Positions 21,855-34,490 of a stretch of DNA of 64,000 nt are shown one piece after another. The translations under genes were made by a program, and so were the position numbers. How positions within the stretch are numbered: the stretch's first letter is position 1; each line of letters starts with the position of its first letter. Origin of the DNA: Odobenus rosmarus divergens (lineage: Eukaryota > Chordata > Mammalia > Carnivora > Odobenidae); contig NW_004450941.1 in the NCBI RefSeq assembly GCF_000321225.1, positions 948,396 to 1,012,395 on the forward strand, read 5' to 3'. Below the pieces are notes generated by a model that was not told the origin of the DNA, ran no database searches, and worked only from the letters and a program-made list of their open reading frames with translations.

Positions 21855-22690
21855 TTTTTTATTCACTTTTATTTAATAATAGCTTCACTGAGATACAATT
21901 CACAAATCATAAAATTCACCTTTTTAGGGCATGCAATCCAGTGAGTGTTAGTATATTCACAAAGTTATGCAACCATCACCACTACATAATTCCAGGATAC
22001 GTGCATCACCCAAAGAGAAATCCTATACTCATTAGCAGCCACACCCTATTTCCTTCTCCCACAGTCCCTGACAACCACTAATCAACTTTCTGACTCAATA
22101 TATTTACCTATTCTGGATATTTAATATAAATTAAATCATATATGTAATTTTTGACTTTTTTTGGGGGGTCTGGTTTCTTTCAATTAGCGTAAGATTTTTA
22201 CTGTTAATCCATGTTGTATTATTTATCAGTACTTTGTTCATTTTTATGAGTAAATAATACTCCATTTTATGGAGATACAAACATATGGTTCTCCCTTGAT
22301 CAATTGATAGACATTTGGGTGGTTTCCATTGTGGTGCCAGTATGAAAAATGCTTCTGTGAATATTTGTGTACAATTTTTCCTGTGGACACATGTTTTTAC
22401 TTATCATGGGTATATATTTAATTATGGAATTGCTGGATTATATGAGAATTCTCCGGTTAACTTTTTCGGGAAATGTTTGCCATAGTATTTACATCATTTT
22501 ATATTTGCACTAGCAATCTATGATGGTTCTAGTTTCTCCAAATCCTCACTAACACTTGTTATTGTCTCTCTCTTTTCTTAATTTTAGCCATCCTAGTGGG
22601 TCTGAAGTGGTATCTCATTGTGGTTTTGAATTGAATTTCAGTAATGGCTTATGATTTGAGCATCTTTTCATGTGTTTATTGGTCATTTTT
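21855..22690 (-). mobile_element. LINE-1 3' region (old mammalian L1, L1MA/L1MB-like)
   Basis: The antisense of an L1 3' region is readable throughout: 'cttcactgagatacaattcacaaatcataaaattcacc', 'caaccatcaccactacataattccagg', 'gacaaccactaatcaactttctg', 'ggacacatgtttttacttatcatgggtatat', 'aggtattgctggatta'-like text, 'agccatcctagtgggtctgaagtggtatctcattgtggttttga' and 'gagcatcttttcatgtgtttattggtcattt'. It is non-coding now. Confidence 0.92.
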
Positions 22691-22734
22691 GGTTATAAAA
22701 AGACTACAAGCCTTCAAGTTATAAAAAGACTCCA

Positions 22735-23085
22735 TCTTGGAAACTCTTTCTCAGTGTCTTTTATTACCTACCCTGAGGGAAGCCAGCTGCTATGCCCTGA
22801 GGCAATCTTTTGAGGAGCCTTACATTCAAGGGACCAAGGCCTGCCAAAAACGGCATGAGTGAGGTTGGAAGTAAATTCTCCCTCTTCCAACAAGCCTTCA
22901 TATAAGACTGTATCCCAGATAACAACTTGATTGCAACCTCATGACAGACTTTGAACCAGAGGCACTGAAATAAGCCACTCCCAGATTACTAATTCACAGG
23001 AAGTAGGATAGGAAAGCTTGTTGTTTTAAGCCAATAAATTTTGAAGTAACTTGTTTTACAAATACAGATAGCACATAATGACTGT
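22735..23085 (+). mobile_element. MaLR-type (MLT1-like) LTR
   Basis: The LTR landmarks are 'gaagccagctgctatgcc', 'ttgattgcaacctcatgacagactttgaaccagaggcac', 'aataagccactcccagattactaattcacaggaa' and the 3' end 'ttgttgttttaagccaataaattttgaagtaacttgttttac'. The order matches mammalian MaLR LTRs. No internal sequence adjoins, so it looks solo. Confidence 0.72.
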
Positions 23086-23402
23086 TGCAGATAAAGTCTC
23101 TTTCTGATTTTCTATGACAATAAGAGGATTATTTTTCATGAAAGCATCGAATAAAAAGCTAGGCAACAAATAATTTATAAAATCACTTTCTGTTAATTAA
23201 AAGTAAGAAAGAAAAATAAGTCCATATTTTCTATATCCATTGTCTGCCATATTTTAATGATCTTTTGGACACAACTTCAGTTTAATCCATGAAATAAAAT
23301 CAAGAAGGTACAGAAGTCTAATTTGGGTCCCTGGTGGATGAACACTGCATACTACACAAATTGGATTTGTTCTCCTGACCAGGAGATATTTTGCTTAGGA
23401 AT

Positions 23403-23667
23403 TGCTTGGAGTGAATTGTATCCTGCACCCCCCCCTCCACCCCCCGCAGATTCATATATTGAAGCCTTGGGAGATAATTAGGTTTAAACAAAGTCATGAA
23501 GGTGCTCTCATGATGGGATTAGCACCTTATAAGAACAGGAAAGACATCAGAAGCAAGATGTGTCCATCTGTAAGCCAGGAACCTTTGGTACTCTGAGAAA
23601 TAAATGATGTTTAAGCCACCTAGTTCATGGTGTTTTGTTGCAGCAGTCTGAGCAGAACAAGACAGGA
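23403..23667 (+). mobile_element. MaLR-type LTR with internal deletion
   Basis: Landmarks are 'ggagtgaattgtatcctgcacccccc', 'cagattcatatattgaagccttggg', 'aattaggtttaaacaaagtcatgaaggtgctctcatgatgggattagcaccttataag', 'atctgtaagccaggaa' and 'ctgagaaataaatgatgtttaagccacctagttcatggtgttttgttgcagcagtctgagcagaac'. At about 265 bp it is shorter than typical MaLR LTRs (about 350-400 bp), with the central part missing. Confidence 0.85.
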
Positions 23668-23847
23668 ACCTTTAGTAAATGGAATGGAGTAGTCAATTTC
23701 AGCTAATTTTTGACTTGCTCCTGTTACAGCCATATATGGAGTAATCCATGGTTTCTTTCTACATAGGAAAGCCCAAGTTTTGCTATATGAAAAAGTCTAG
23801 GGAAAGATGCCTGACTCAATACCTTCCTCAGGAGATGGAGATATGAA

Positions 23848-24885
23848 ATCCAAGAAGTGCTGAACAACAACAAAATAGGCAAATGGGACTACATCAAACT
23901 GAAAAGTTTCTGTACCACAAAGGAAGCAATCGATGAACAGAATGAAAATACAACTCACGGAATGGGAGAAAATATTTGGAAACCATGTATGTGATAAGGG
24001 ACCAATATCCAAAAAATATAAGGAATTCATACAACTCAATAGCAAAAACAAAAAACAAACAAACAAAATACCCTAAACACCAAATAGCCCAATTCAAAAA
24101 TGGGCAAAGGAACTGAATAGACACTTCTCGAAGTAGACAGAAAAATGGCCAACAAGGACCTGAGAAGGTGCTCAACATCACTAATCATCAGGAAAATGCA
24201 GATCAAAACCACAATAAGCTATTACCTCACACCTGATAACATGTGTTGGTGAGGCCATGAAGAGGGAACCCTTGTACTATTGTTGGTGGTTGTGTAAAAT
24301 GGTGTGGCTGCCACGTAAAACAACATGGAGTTTCCTTAAAAATGAAAAACAGAACTACCATATGATCCAGCAATCCTACTCCTTGCTATATGTCCAAAAG
24401 AATTGAAATCAGTATCTCAAAGAGATATCTGCACTCCTATGTTCATTGCAGCATTACCTACAATGGCCAAGATATGGAAACAATGTAATTATCATCTACA
24501 GATGAATGGTTACAACATCATTCAGTCCTAAAAAAGAAGGCTGCCATGTGCAACATGGGTGAACCTGGAGGACATTATGCTGAGAACTAAGCAAGTCACA
24601 GAGGGACAACTACTGCATGATTTCACTTATATGAGATATCTAAAATAGTCAAACTCATAGAAGCAGAGAGTAGAATAGTCATTGCCAGGAGCTGGAGGGA
24701 GTGGGAAATGGAGAGTTGCCATTCAATGTGTATAAAGTTTTAGTTATGCAAGAAGAATAAATTCTAGAGATCTGCTGGACAATGCAATGTCTATAGTTAA
24801 TACTGTATTATACATTTCCAAACTGTTAAGAGGATAGGTCTTATATTAAGCGTTCTTACTACAATAAAAAAATATATATTTTTGG
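23848..24885 (+). mobile_element. LINE-1 3' end, plus orientation
   Basis: Sense-strand L1 sequence: 'caaatgggactacatcaaactgaaaagtttctgtaccacaaaggaa' (end of ORF2), 'aatgggcaaaggaactgaatagacacttctcgaagtagac', 'gaaaatgcagatcaaaaccacaat', 'accatatgatccagcaatcctactcc', 'gttcattgcagcattacctacaatggccaagatatggaaacaa', 'aagaataaattctagagatctgctg' and 'actacaataaaaaaatatat'. It has many stops and indels. Confidence 0.92.
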
Positions 24886-27034
24886 GCAATTTGAATTGAA
24901 TAACTAGAAATCTATTCAATAAGCATGATTAAACACTTGAGGAAATGTAGTCATATCAATACTCCTGCCAATAAACCTAAATAAATAGATTAAATATTTA
25001 AATATAAAAATCAATAAGGCATATTGAATATTTTTCTTATATTTTTATTTCCATAGCAGGAAGAATTCAAAAAATTAGAAATTAGTCTGCACTGAAAAAT
25101 ACATGTATTATTATATTGCCTAAAATAAGATATTAAATGATTTTCTCTATTTAATTTACTGTCCAATATTATTGAACTGATGGTAAAAGCAAAATACCAT
25201 TTTAAAGAAAATTTGCTGTACTCTATAGAGAATATCCATCATATGCTCATAATATCACTACTTGGCTAATCATGATTGCCTTTTCCACTTAGTTAAAAAG
25301 AAAGCAGCAAAACACACAATGTAATAACCCTTCTAAAAAACAAAATGTCATTTTTAATCCCCGTATTTAATCATTCTGACTTTCACTAGAACAAGCGACT
25401 CTGGCACTCACACGTGCCACTAAGTTCCTCTGGAAGGATTCTGAGCAGAATCTTCCAGGTGCTTCTGCTTCCTTCATCAGCATGCAGCGTTACTGCTAAG
25501 CCAATGGCAGGGAGAGATCCAGGGAGAGAAGGCCACTTGAAGAGGGACATCAGCAGCCCCCTCTCCCAGATCCCTCTTTCTGATTGCTACTCCTCCCTCC
25601 CATTGCTCTCTCTGGGCCCTGCTCCCCAGATTTCCACCTAAAGATCTCATGAGCTTGAAACTACAAAGATACCTGGTAAAATCTAATACTCTACAGAAAG
25701 GCAAGAAGATGGTACTTTTGTATTTCTTTGATTCTAAGGATGTATCTTTTTTACACTTTAATGTTTCTGAATTGAGATGTGTTATAAACTTAAAGGGGAT
25801 ATGTACTGTGGCACGGTTTCTATTTTTGCCCCCAAATCTTTGACTAAATTAGCATTACTCCTTATGACTTACAGCATTTTGCAATCAAAGAAATAAATGT
25901 CATTCCTTATACTGCCCTTTGGGGAGGTATCACAAAGATCGGAAAAATGCTAACAAACCCTAGGATTATAGTTTCCAATATGCAGTGAAAGATTAGAGTC
26001 AGACGCCCTTTAAGAGAATGTATTGTCCCAGCTGTAGGACTAGTCTTAAATGATGAGAAGGCAAATTTATTAGAATACCTGAGCAATTTATATCTTACTA
26101 CCATATTCCAGTGTGTACAGAGGGCATAAATCAGATAGGACTGGATCTCAGAGGTGCACAGATCCAATTTCATTTTATAGATCAGTTTTCCTTTTTCATA
26201 GGCAGTGAATGAAGGGCCAATATGTGCTCTCTGTTAGAAACAGAGAGGTCTTATAATATTTTTATTGGCTGGCAAATTCTTATCTATATCCAAGACATCC
26301 CCAAGCTTTGGTGGTTTCGTCTGCCTCATCAGTACTATCAAACCGACTTTAGTGGAAGTTGTGAAGAGCTGTAATGGCACCTTGAGTTCCCAGCCTTTCT
26401 GGGGAATAAGAGACAAATCTCTTGCAACCAGCAACTACATGACGTTAATTTGCAAGGGATACTTCACCACAGATCCTTGAGTCAACTCTGTTCCAGGTCA
26501 CTGACAAATGCACCCAATTCTATTTGCTGGATGGTGAAAAGACTTCAGATAACACAAATCTCTGGAGAAACAGTTCTGGTATCCAAACCCATGCATCTAT
26601 TTACTCCCCCATTCAGGACTTGGCACCAAGGCACTCTTCCTGCTGAGCCCTCTTGCATTCTAATGAGCCTTCACAACTCAGCTCTGCAAACAGCCACTGC
26701 AGTGAAACTTACTTAGAATCCCTGGGTTAGACCCTATTGTTTTTTTTTGCACCTAGGACCAAACCAGATGAATCACCAGAAATCATTGCTACATGTTCAA
26801 GATCAACTCTCCTGCTACAGATGTCTGCTGCTACGGCTAGCTCATCTACCACATGGCACCTAATTGATATATATGTAATGATAAAATACATCTTGTACGT
26901 AAAATGTATGAGAGAGTATGTGAAAATGCATGCAAGGTATGAAAAGTGCTCAATGTAAGTAAATATTCTCAAGAAGCAACAGTTGTAATAATTTCCAATG
27001 AAGGACAAGTCGAACTTCTATACCTGTGCTTTTT
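24886..27034. other. Unassigned 2.1-kb stretch
   Basis: No transposon was named. A mildly GC-rich segment at 25390-25650 has overlapping frames on both strands (25414-25641 plus, 25477-25704 minus), which argues against either being coding. Confidence 0.4.
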
Positions 27035-27195
27035 GACCTGGCTACATATTTCAATATTCTGAGGAACCTTCAAAAAATACTGATGTCTGGGCCCCACCCC
27101 AGGCCAAGTGAAATCTAATCTTTGGGTCATGGGACCAAAGCATCTGTATTTTTCAGAGACTTCCATGTTATTCTGATGCACCACTTAAAGCAATA
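27035..27195 (+). mobile_element. MER5-type hAT relic
   Basis: Landmarks are 'aaaaatactgatgtctgggccccaccccaggcc', 'aagcatctgtatttttcagagacttccatgttattctgatgcaccactt'. They correspond to the MER5 right half ('...aacaagcnctccaggtgattctgatgcac'). Confidence 0.75.
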
Positions 27196-27599
27196 AAACA
27201 ATCAAGGAACAGTTGGAATTACAAAAAAAAAAAAAGATCAAACCGTTTTGGCTGACTTATCAAACATTAATTATTCTACTATTACTTTTTTAATGGTGGA
27301 GAAATAAATGTCTAAATATATGGTTAGCACCAGGGCTGAAAGTAAATATTTTAGATCTCTTAACGAGCACAAAGTCACCAATTTGTTTATGTTCCATCTG
27401 GAAGGGGGAAGGAATGAGAGTTACTATTTTTTTTTTTTTTACTATGAATCCAGCAGCACAGATAAACACAACAAAGATAAACAAAACGCATTTCCTGACT
27501 TCGGGACTAGTGGGGAAAGAGACACAAACAGATAAACTGCACTACCACTGAGATCTGGTGAATGCAATAAGCAGATTAATTAGCACTGTCATGGGGGGA
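27196..27599. other. Unassigned stretch with A and T homopolymers
   Basis: It contains a 13-A run (27223-27235) and a T run (27427-27440). Both overlapping frames (27290-27484 minus, 27308-27535 plus) pass through the homopolymer. Confidence 0.4.
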
Positions 27600-27960
27600 G
27601 GGACATGTTCGCAAAGACTTGAATAACATGCAGAGTCTTGCAGAATGCATTTTGCATGGCAGAGGAGGAGGTGGGCGATTGTAGCCCATGAAATAGCAAG
27701 TTAAAAGGAAAGGAAGGAATTAAGAGCTGGGCACAACAAGGTGACACTGCTGAGATAGCCCAGAAGCTAGCATATAGAGGATAGAGTAGGGGAGCAGGTG
27801 AGGGTGAATTTGGCGAGGAAGTCAGACTGGGAAAAATCTTGTTTGCCAAGAGGAAAATGTACCAAATCTTGTAAGCGATTGAGTAGCAAGAAAGAGCAAA
27901 CAGAGGTTTGTAAGCTGGAGGGTAAACTGATCAGATTCCATTAGGATGATCACTTCAGTG
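27600..27960 (-). mobile_element. L2 LINE relic
   Basis: It resembles L2 reverse complement: 'gcaaagacttgaataacatgcagagtc', 'gtttgccaagaggaaaatgtaccaaatcttgtaagc', 'tttgtaagctggagggtaaactgatcagattccattaggatgatcacttcagtgg'. The last compares with the L2 'ttttaagcaggggagtgacatgatcagatttgcattttagaaagatcactctggc' segment. It is strongly diverged. Confidence 0.6.
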
Positions 27961-29589
27961 GAACTCTATCAAATGTGACAAGAGAGGAAGCGTCAGCCTC
28001 CATGGGTCTCTGCTGTAAGGGGTATTTCTATGGTAGAGCAAAAACCAAAGGGTTTTCTGCCTTTGATGGGGAAAGAATGTAAATATAAATGTTAAAACCA
28101 ATAACATTTCTACTTTATGCTTTTATCACAAAAGTAAAAACTAATGATTGGAAGGCAGGTGCACTTGGTTTCTCACAGGATTGCTAACTGCTTTCAGGGT
28201 TTTACCAAGAGGCTATTTCCCAGTCTCTGTGGCGCTTCCTGGCACTGGCCCATCTCCGCTACATATTCTCAGCTCCCTCTCCCAACTTTTTTTTTTTCCT
28301 CCATGGATTGGCAAGAAGCCTATTGAACCAGGAGGTTCTGTTCCAGGATGGTGCATTCTGAAGGGCTAACTCCGTGGTTCTGTATGAAACAGTTCCATCT
28401 GCCCCCTGGTCAATCAGGTGGTAATGGTGCTTTGTTGCCTTCCACGTCAAGGAGAAGCCTTTGCAACGCTGCTCGACAGCTGTGCACAACATCAACGAGT
28501 TGAATGATGGGTTTCAGAACACACGCACTTTGCTGCATTTGTGGGAAGTAATTTGGATCATTAGGACAATTACATAACTAAGTATGTCATCTAAAAAGTA
28601 CACTCATTTTCTAATCGTCAAGCCAACCACTGAAGACTTAAAGAATGAAACCATTTCCAATTACCTTTATACCATGATGGCAGGAATGACGTTCTGAGAG
28701 GGAAAGCTATCTCATAGTGCCATGCCTCGCGGTGACGGTATAAACAATTACACCGGATAATTAAGATCTATGTGAAGCCTTGTTTTTAAGGAACACAAAT
28801 TCCTATTCTGGTCACTGTCTTTTTATATATGGAACTTTTCTGTAATATATGCTGAAGCAGTTAGGAATAAAAAGTAGTGTCTCAATGCTTCACAAAGCAT
28901 GACCTAGGATATATAAGCTAAGGTAGTATTTTACTCATCTGTCGTCTTCCGAGGAAAAAGACAAAAAAGAAGGCAATGGACTGGTTAAGTGGAGAGAACA
29001 AGAGCCTAAACTCTACAAATCAAGGGCAAGATGTGGGACTTTTGGAAGTCTCTCCCCCTCTCTGTTTAGGTGTATCCTCCTCTGTTAAAAGTGCAGGGCT
29101 GGACTAGTTAACCCTAGAAGGCAGGGTCTAACCTTACCCTCCCCAACACCCATTTTGCAAATGAGAAAGAGTGAAACTGAGTTAGGGTGGCCCCAAGCAC
29201 CCCTGGATAGAGTGGATGCGATTTTGTGAGCATATGCATTTTCATGCAGAGAAAGCTTTTCTCTGACACTCAGAGAGATCCTTTAACCCCAAAAAGATAA
29301 GGAACCACTGATCCAAGGCTCCTTTCGGCTGTAAATGTCTTTGGTCTAAGATCTGGAAAATCTAAAAAAAAAAAAATCTGCAGGCAGCTCCATGTGGAAA
29401 GCTCATTGTGAGCTGGTTGTATCATTACACATACACTTATCAAGAAATATAGCCATCAAACAACACACACCTTTTAAATTCATCAACCATCTTCCAGTCC
29501 GCAACATGAAGAATGGCCGCCTTATAACAAGTTCCTTCTGAGTAAATCTCCAAGGAGCTCTAACACAAGGCCGTTTTATACTAAAGTTG
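27961..29589. other. Largely unassigned stretch
   Basis: No clear transposon apart from a weak MIR-like segment at about 28985-29120 ('ggacttttggaagtctctccccctctctgtttaggtgtatcctcctctgttaaaa'). The part at 28660-28960 retains several CpG sites (tgacgttc, cctcgcggtgacggta, acaccggata, ctgtcgtcttccgagg), which is unusual here. Confidence 0.4.
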
Positions 29590-29725
29590 AAAAGAGAAGG
29601 AGCCTTGGAAATGCTGGCCTGAGTTCTAGCCTCAATTCTGTTACTACATGGCTGTGTGACCTTTAGAAATGCACTTGACATCTCCTGGCCCCAGGTTCCT
29701 TTTCAGTAAAAGGAGAACTATAGGA
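29590..29725 (+). mobile_element. MIR SINE relic
   Basis: It contains 'ctggcctgagttctagcctcaattctgttactacatggctgtgtgacctttagaaatgcacttgacatctcctggccccaggttccttttcagtaaaagga', the MIR core in order. Confidence 0.85.
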
Positions 29726-31509
29726 CAATGGCAGAAAGTTCTGGGTCTATTCTTGCCTCATGGTTGTATGGTGCAAAGATCCTCCAGGAACCCAGAATTA
29801 GAAATGTTACTGTAGCTGGCAACCTAGTCGCTATGCGCCTACATTTCTCTACAATCTTCATTGTATACCCAGGCGAGATTATAGCTAAAATATCAAATAA
29901 ATATCATGGGTCAAAACTGAGAAATTTTGACACCTTGTGTAAGGAAGTGGAGTTAACAGATCTCTGGACTCAAATGCTAACATCTTCAAATACAGCCAGT
30001 TTCCGGGATAATTGTTTCACTGTGGTCATCAGACACCTGAAGACAAGAGGGCATTGGATTCATTTATAAAAAATACACAAAAGACAACTTGATGTTTAAA
30101 TGCTGTGTCAATGAAGTTGTCCATGAATCAAGGCACTGCATAGCAATGATTTTGTAGCCAGTAAGATATATCGGGAAGAATGCATACCAGTAGCCTCTTT
30201 TCACCTAGGGAAAAACATGCCATGCTCATGAACAGGTGTTTGCACTTGCAGGTAGCCGTGTTAATTGTGCATAAGACAAGTCTGGGGCAATGCAAGCTTT
30301 GATAGGAGGTGATTAGTAATGCAAACTCTGTTGACCCTTGAGTTGATAAGGACTATTTCCCTTCCCAGCCAATGTGGAGATCTGGCTATTTAAAGACAGC
30401 TTTGGCACACTAAAAATGGACTGATCTTTACATGCACTGTAACATAGATATTCTTTACCCTGTCACCTTTGATATTGCTGTGCAGATGTCTGAGTTGGCA
30501 TTTTAGAACAGGTGCACCTCCCCCCTGCACACACGGAGCAATGTGATCTTCTGAAAAAAATGATTTTTTGACACTCTTGGTAAATATCTCCTTCCATGGG
30601 GGCATCTACAGTACTTCCTTCCCAAGTACTCAGAATGTATTTGTGAAATCAATGAATGAAGAAATCATTTTCTATAAACTATTTTAATTACTCATTAGAT
30701 TGTACACTTCTTAGGAGTGGGATAGTGTTTTATTCATATCTTCAATACCTCGCAAAGTGAAATCATTTGATATCAGTATAAAGCTTATGAGTTCATTCTC
30801 AGAGACATTGTAGAGAAAGAGGAAAATCTCAATCTTTTTGCCCAAAATTCATTTGCTAAAGAGAATAAGAATCAAGATCCTGAAGCAATTAGGCCCACAA
30901 CAGAGCTGGGCTAGACAGTTCCAAGAGTCTGAGCCCCGAAGTCAGTCCTCTTTCTTGGACAAGTGTGCCATAGTGTTGGGTATTGGGGGGCACAGGAAGT
31001 TACGCTGGAGCCTAGAGCAACAAAGCAATCAGGAGCCTACCTCTGGAGGCACTGATCCCACCTTCAGGGGGATTTATGCTCACTCAGCCCTATCCCACCG
31101 AACCACGGTGAGAAGGCTGCTGGTCCACATCAGTCACATGGACACGGAGACTGGGTTTAGACTAAGCTGACAGGTGGGAGGGTTACTGTTATCCAACCAT
31201 GAATAGCTAATGAAGGCAGGAATGTGGTCCCTAGCACAGCACCTTGTGATAAAACCCTTTTTATTTGCATAGTGCCTTACCCTTTATAAGGTGTCTTCAT
31301 AATCTGACCCGAGTAGTGAGCAAAGTAAATGTTAAATAATGATTTCTGGAATTGAACTGAATTGTATGTTTTGATAAATAAAAATGTTGCATATTTTTTA
31401 AATCATCCCATGCCAGTTGACTCAGGGGCCTATTATATGACTGGGAACCATGTGTGGACCACACTGGAGGCAGAGAAGAGGCACTTTATAGATATCTTGC
31501 AAACATCCT
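29726..31509. other. Unassigned 1.8-kb stretch
   Basis: No repeat was recognised. The 113-codon (29728-30069) and 110-codon (30838-31170) plus-strand frames match no family I know and lack splice or initiation support. The stretch at about 30070-30400 looks single-copy. Confidence 0.4.
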
Positions 31510-31660
31510 TCATTTCACATAAACAACCTTTACTGAGCTCCTAATGTTTGTAAGGGACTATGATTGGGGGCATTCAGAGAGGAAAACAGCCTGGCCTTGC
31601 CCTCAGATAGCTTATGGACCAGTGAGGAAAGCAATTTGTTTTAAAGATACTATTACGTAA
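31510..31660 (-). mobile_element. L2 LINE 3'-end relic
   Basis: The reverse of the L2 3' end: 'aacctttactgagctcctaatgtttgtaagggactatgattgggggcattcagag', then 'gccttgccctcagatagcttatggaccagtgagga'. Consensus-like text is 'atttattgagcacctactatgtgccaggcactg...ctgccctcatggagcttac'. Confidence 0.75.
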
Positions 31661-31954
31661 CATAATTAGTAAACTAAAAACTAGCTCAATAAACAGTTTC
31701 CGAAATCACTGAAGCTCATAGAGCCGGGGCCTGAAAGTTGTTTACCTCGGCATAGTACACTATCATTAATGCAAAGTTCTGTGAAGGTCAGTACTATTCA
31801 TTCACTTTTGTTCCATGTCCCCATAGTACTTATACACATGCTGAACATAGTGGGCATTTGAAAAACCATGGTAACTACATGGCCTTTCCAGAGTTCTTTA
31901 TTAACTATAATGTCATGTTAAATGGTACTTATGCTATAATGATGATAGCGCATA

Positions 31955-32190
31955 ATGATGAAGAATGCAGGCTGTGGTGTCAAATTCCCTGATTAAACTC
32001 TTACTCTGCCGCTCCCTAGTGCTAGCACCTCAGGCAGGATCCTTACCGGCCTTGTGCCTCACGTACCTCATCTGTAAAATGGGGTAGGAACAGTACTTAC
32101 TTATACCACAGGGGTATTATGAAGATTAAATGAGTCGAAACATGGAAACTAGACACAATAAAGACCCTATAAATGTCACTATTATTATTA
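31955..32190 (+). mobile_element. MIR SINE relic, nearly complete
   Basis: Clear MIR order: 'gaatgcaggctgtggtgtcaaattccctgattaaactcttactctgccgctccctag', 'ccttgtgcctcacgtacctcatctgtaaaatggggtaggaacagtacttac', 'aggggtattatgaagattaaatgagt', 'aataaagaccctataaatgt'. It is one of the best-preserved MIRs in the window. Confidence 0.93.
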
Positions 32191-32317
32191 AATGTATAAC
32201 ATTTTATATGTATGCTTACAAGAACCAAAAAGGGGCTTGGACCAATGTCGAATTGGGGCTTACTGGGAGGTAGAACCATGCATGAATTTATTCTTTGATT
32301 TCAAATCAATTAATAGT

Positions 32318-32400
32318 GGTGTTTAAGTAATTTTTAAATAAATGTCTTAAAATAATGTTTAAATGTTTAAATAAGGTTTAAATAATTTTAAAATTGTTTT
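32318..32400. repeat. AT-rich imperfect repeat of GTTTAAAT-like units
   Basis: Variants of gtttaaat/gtctta/aaataa recur about six times with irregular spacing (gtgtttaagtaatttttaaataaatg...gtttaaatgtttaaataaggtttaaataatttt). Confidence 0.75.
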
Positions 32401-33139
32401 TGAAAACTTGTACAACACTTAGAACAATTTAGACTATGTATCTTACCTGTTCCATTAGAAATAACAAACAAAACCCCATCAAACCCATGCACACACCCAT
32501 TCAATTCCTGTTCTAACCCCAACAGATAACTCTTCCAATGCCAGTACTCAGGGTCACTCAGACTCCGGCTCTCTACTCCTTCAACTCTCAAATGCATATA
32601 TAAAATTGATGCAGCACATAGAAAGGTGACCACAGGAATATATAAATTAAGTTGCTGCCTATATAGGATGTTTTTAATAATGATGTATTTTGGAAATGTT
32701 CTGGGAGTGATGATTAAAAATGATTGAAAATCACCTTAAAAATATACACCTTTGCATCTTGCCCTTGATATGCCAATGTGTGGGCCTCAGTTTAAAAAAA
32801 AAGTTATTTTCTCTGGATTACACAAAATACTAATTTGAATTCTGACACTGCAGGCTGGGAAATGAGGTTTCTCCCAGGGCAAGTATGTTTCCTTAGAGCC
32901 CAATTTTCTATCTACAGAGAATGACACCTGATCTGGACCACAGTCCTTTGCAAATAAGCATGTTCCTAGTACTGTGGTGAAGCTTCATTGGCTCAAACTT
33001 TCACTTTTGTAGAGTAATATTTTGTACAATATACAATATTTTGTAAGCTTAATAGAATTTAGGAAATCTACCCCTGAAGGGAAAAAAAGAAACACCAAAA
33101 GAAAAAAGGACCTACACAATAAAAACAAAAATTAACTGA
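32401..33139. other. Unassigned stretch
   Basis: No named repeat. A short direct and inverted motif (aatattttgta twice, near 33015-33046) is present. Confidence 0.4.
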
Positions 33140-33425
33140 CAAACTTCCAGTTATAAAATAAATAAGTCGCAGAGATATAATGCACAGCATGGTAACTATA
33201 GTTAATAATACTGTCTTGTATATCTGAAAGTTGCTAAGAGAATAAATCTTGAAAGTTTTCATCACAAGAACAACTGTAACTATGTATGGTAATGGATGTT
33301 AACCAGACTTATTGTGGTGATACTTTCACAATGTATACAAGTATCAAATTATGTTGTAACCTGAAACTAATATAATGTTATATGTTAATTATATCTCAAT
33401 TAAAAATTGGCAAAAAATTATTTTA
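33140..33425 (+). mobile_element. LINE-1 3' end
   Basis: Sense-strand L1 3' terminus: 'gatataatgcacagcatggtaactatagttaataatactgt', 'tgaaagttgctaagagaataaatcttgaaag', 'taatggatgttaaccagacttattgtggtgat', 'cctgaaactaatataatgttatatgttaattatatctcaattaaaa'. It is 5' truncated. Confidence 0.94.
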
Positions 33426-33767
33426 AAAAAATTATCTGTCTGTACATGATGCAGATACATATAAGGGTCAAAATGGGATCCATAAAATAATGTAATTCTT
33501 TCTTTGGAATGATTATCACAGTTTATTTAGGTACAGTCCATTGCTCTGTAATCTCTATTTCCAGTTTCTTCTTCTATAAGAGACTATGACTTTCTGTCCC
33601 AAGCTTAGTAACTCCTGGCATGATCCCAAACTCTGATTCTGGGACCTGAAATCCAGTTAGCTGTTACCAATCAGCAAACAAAAAATAAGAAATCTTGGTG
33701 ATCTCCAGTCATTGTCACCTGATACTTGAAAAGCCCTGCACCAAGCATCTCAGGACAATTAGTTTCT

Positions 33768-33977
33768 TTTTCTTTTCTTTTTTTTTTTTTTAAGATTTTA
33801 TTTATTTATTTGACAGAGAGAGACACAGTGAGAGAGAGAACACAAGCAGGGGGAGTGGGAGAGGGAGAAGCAGGTTTCCTGCTGAGCAGGGAGCCCGATG
33901 CCTGGCCGATCCTAGGACCCTGGGACCATGACCTAAGCCAAAGGCAGTCACTTAACGACTGAGCCACCCAGGTGCCC
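33768..33977 (-). mobile_element. SINEC, complete
   Basis: Reverse-oriented SINEC with 'gacagagagagacacagtgagagagagaacacaagcagggggagtgggagagg' and terminal GAGCCACCCAGGTGCCCC. The flanking 17-bp repeats caggacaattagtttct at 33751-33767 and 33978-33994 are identical, so the insertion is relatively recent. Confidence 0.98.
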
Positions 33978-34490
33978 CAGGACAATTAGTTTCTATGAGA
34001 AGAGACCATTTACCTCCATTTGTCCCTTACTCTCACAGCAGGAGAGCAGGCTGCTAACTTAACGCGGGTAGTCACAGATATTTCTGCTGCCAACAGTAAG
34101 AAAAGTGATTGCAGATACATTGGCTTCATTTTTGAGCTGGCAAGCACTGCTGAAGTTTAACTATTCAAGAGTGTTTGGAAGTGGACACTGTGATAAACAG
34201 CCGTGAGGCTTGGGGCTAGGAAAAGAACTGTGCTGCGAAGAGCAGTGTCTGCTGCAGCAGGCAATCTTATCAAAAGAGCTTATGATGTTAATGAAAGATA
34301 TCATTTGTATTTAGGAGACTCTGTATGTCACAATTTCATCTTCAGATGAAACCAAGTATAAGTACTGCCTTAGTATTCAAATTCAACTGCATCATTTGTG
34401 GTATTTTCTGAGCTTTATTTACAAAATGCTCACGTTCCCTATAGCAACATGAGATTTTACGTATGTGAACATAAAATGTAATGAGTTTCT

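Noticed and set aside
27223..27235. A run with an upstream AATAAA, considered as a processed pseudogene tail
   Set aside because: Upstream sequence is a MER5 relic and short unassigned DNA. No gene-like sequence or flanking duplication was found.
29728..30069. 113-codon plus-strand frame directly after a MIR
   Set aside because: It reads somewhat protein-like but matches nothing I recognise, and has no promoter, splice or poly(A) support. Length is within chance for 64 kb.
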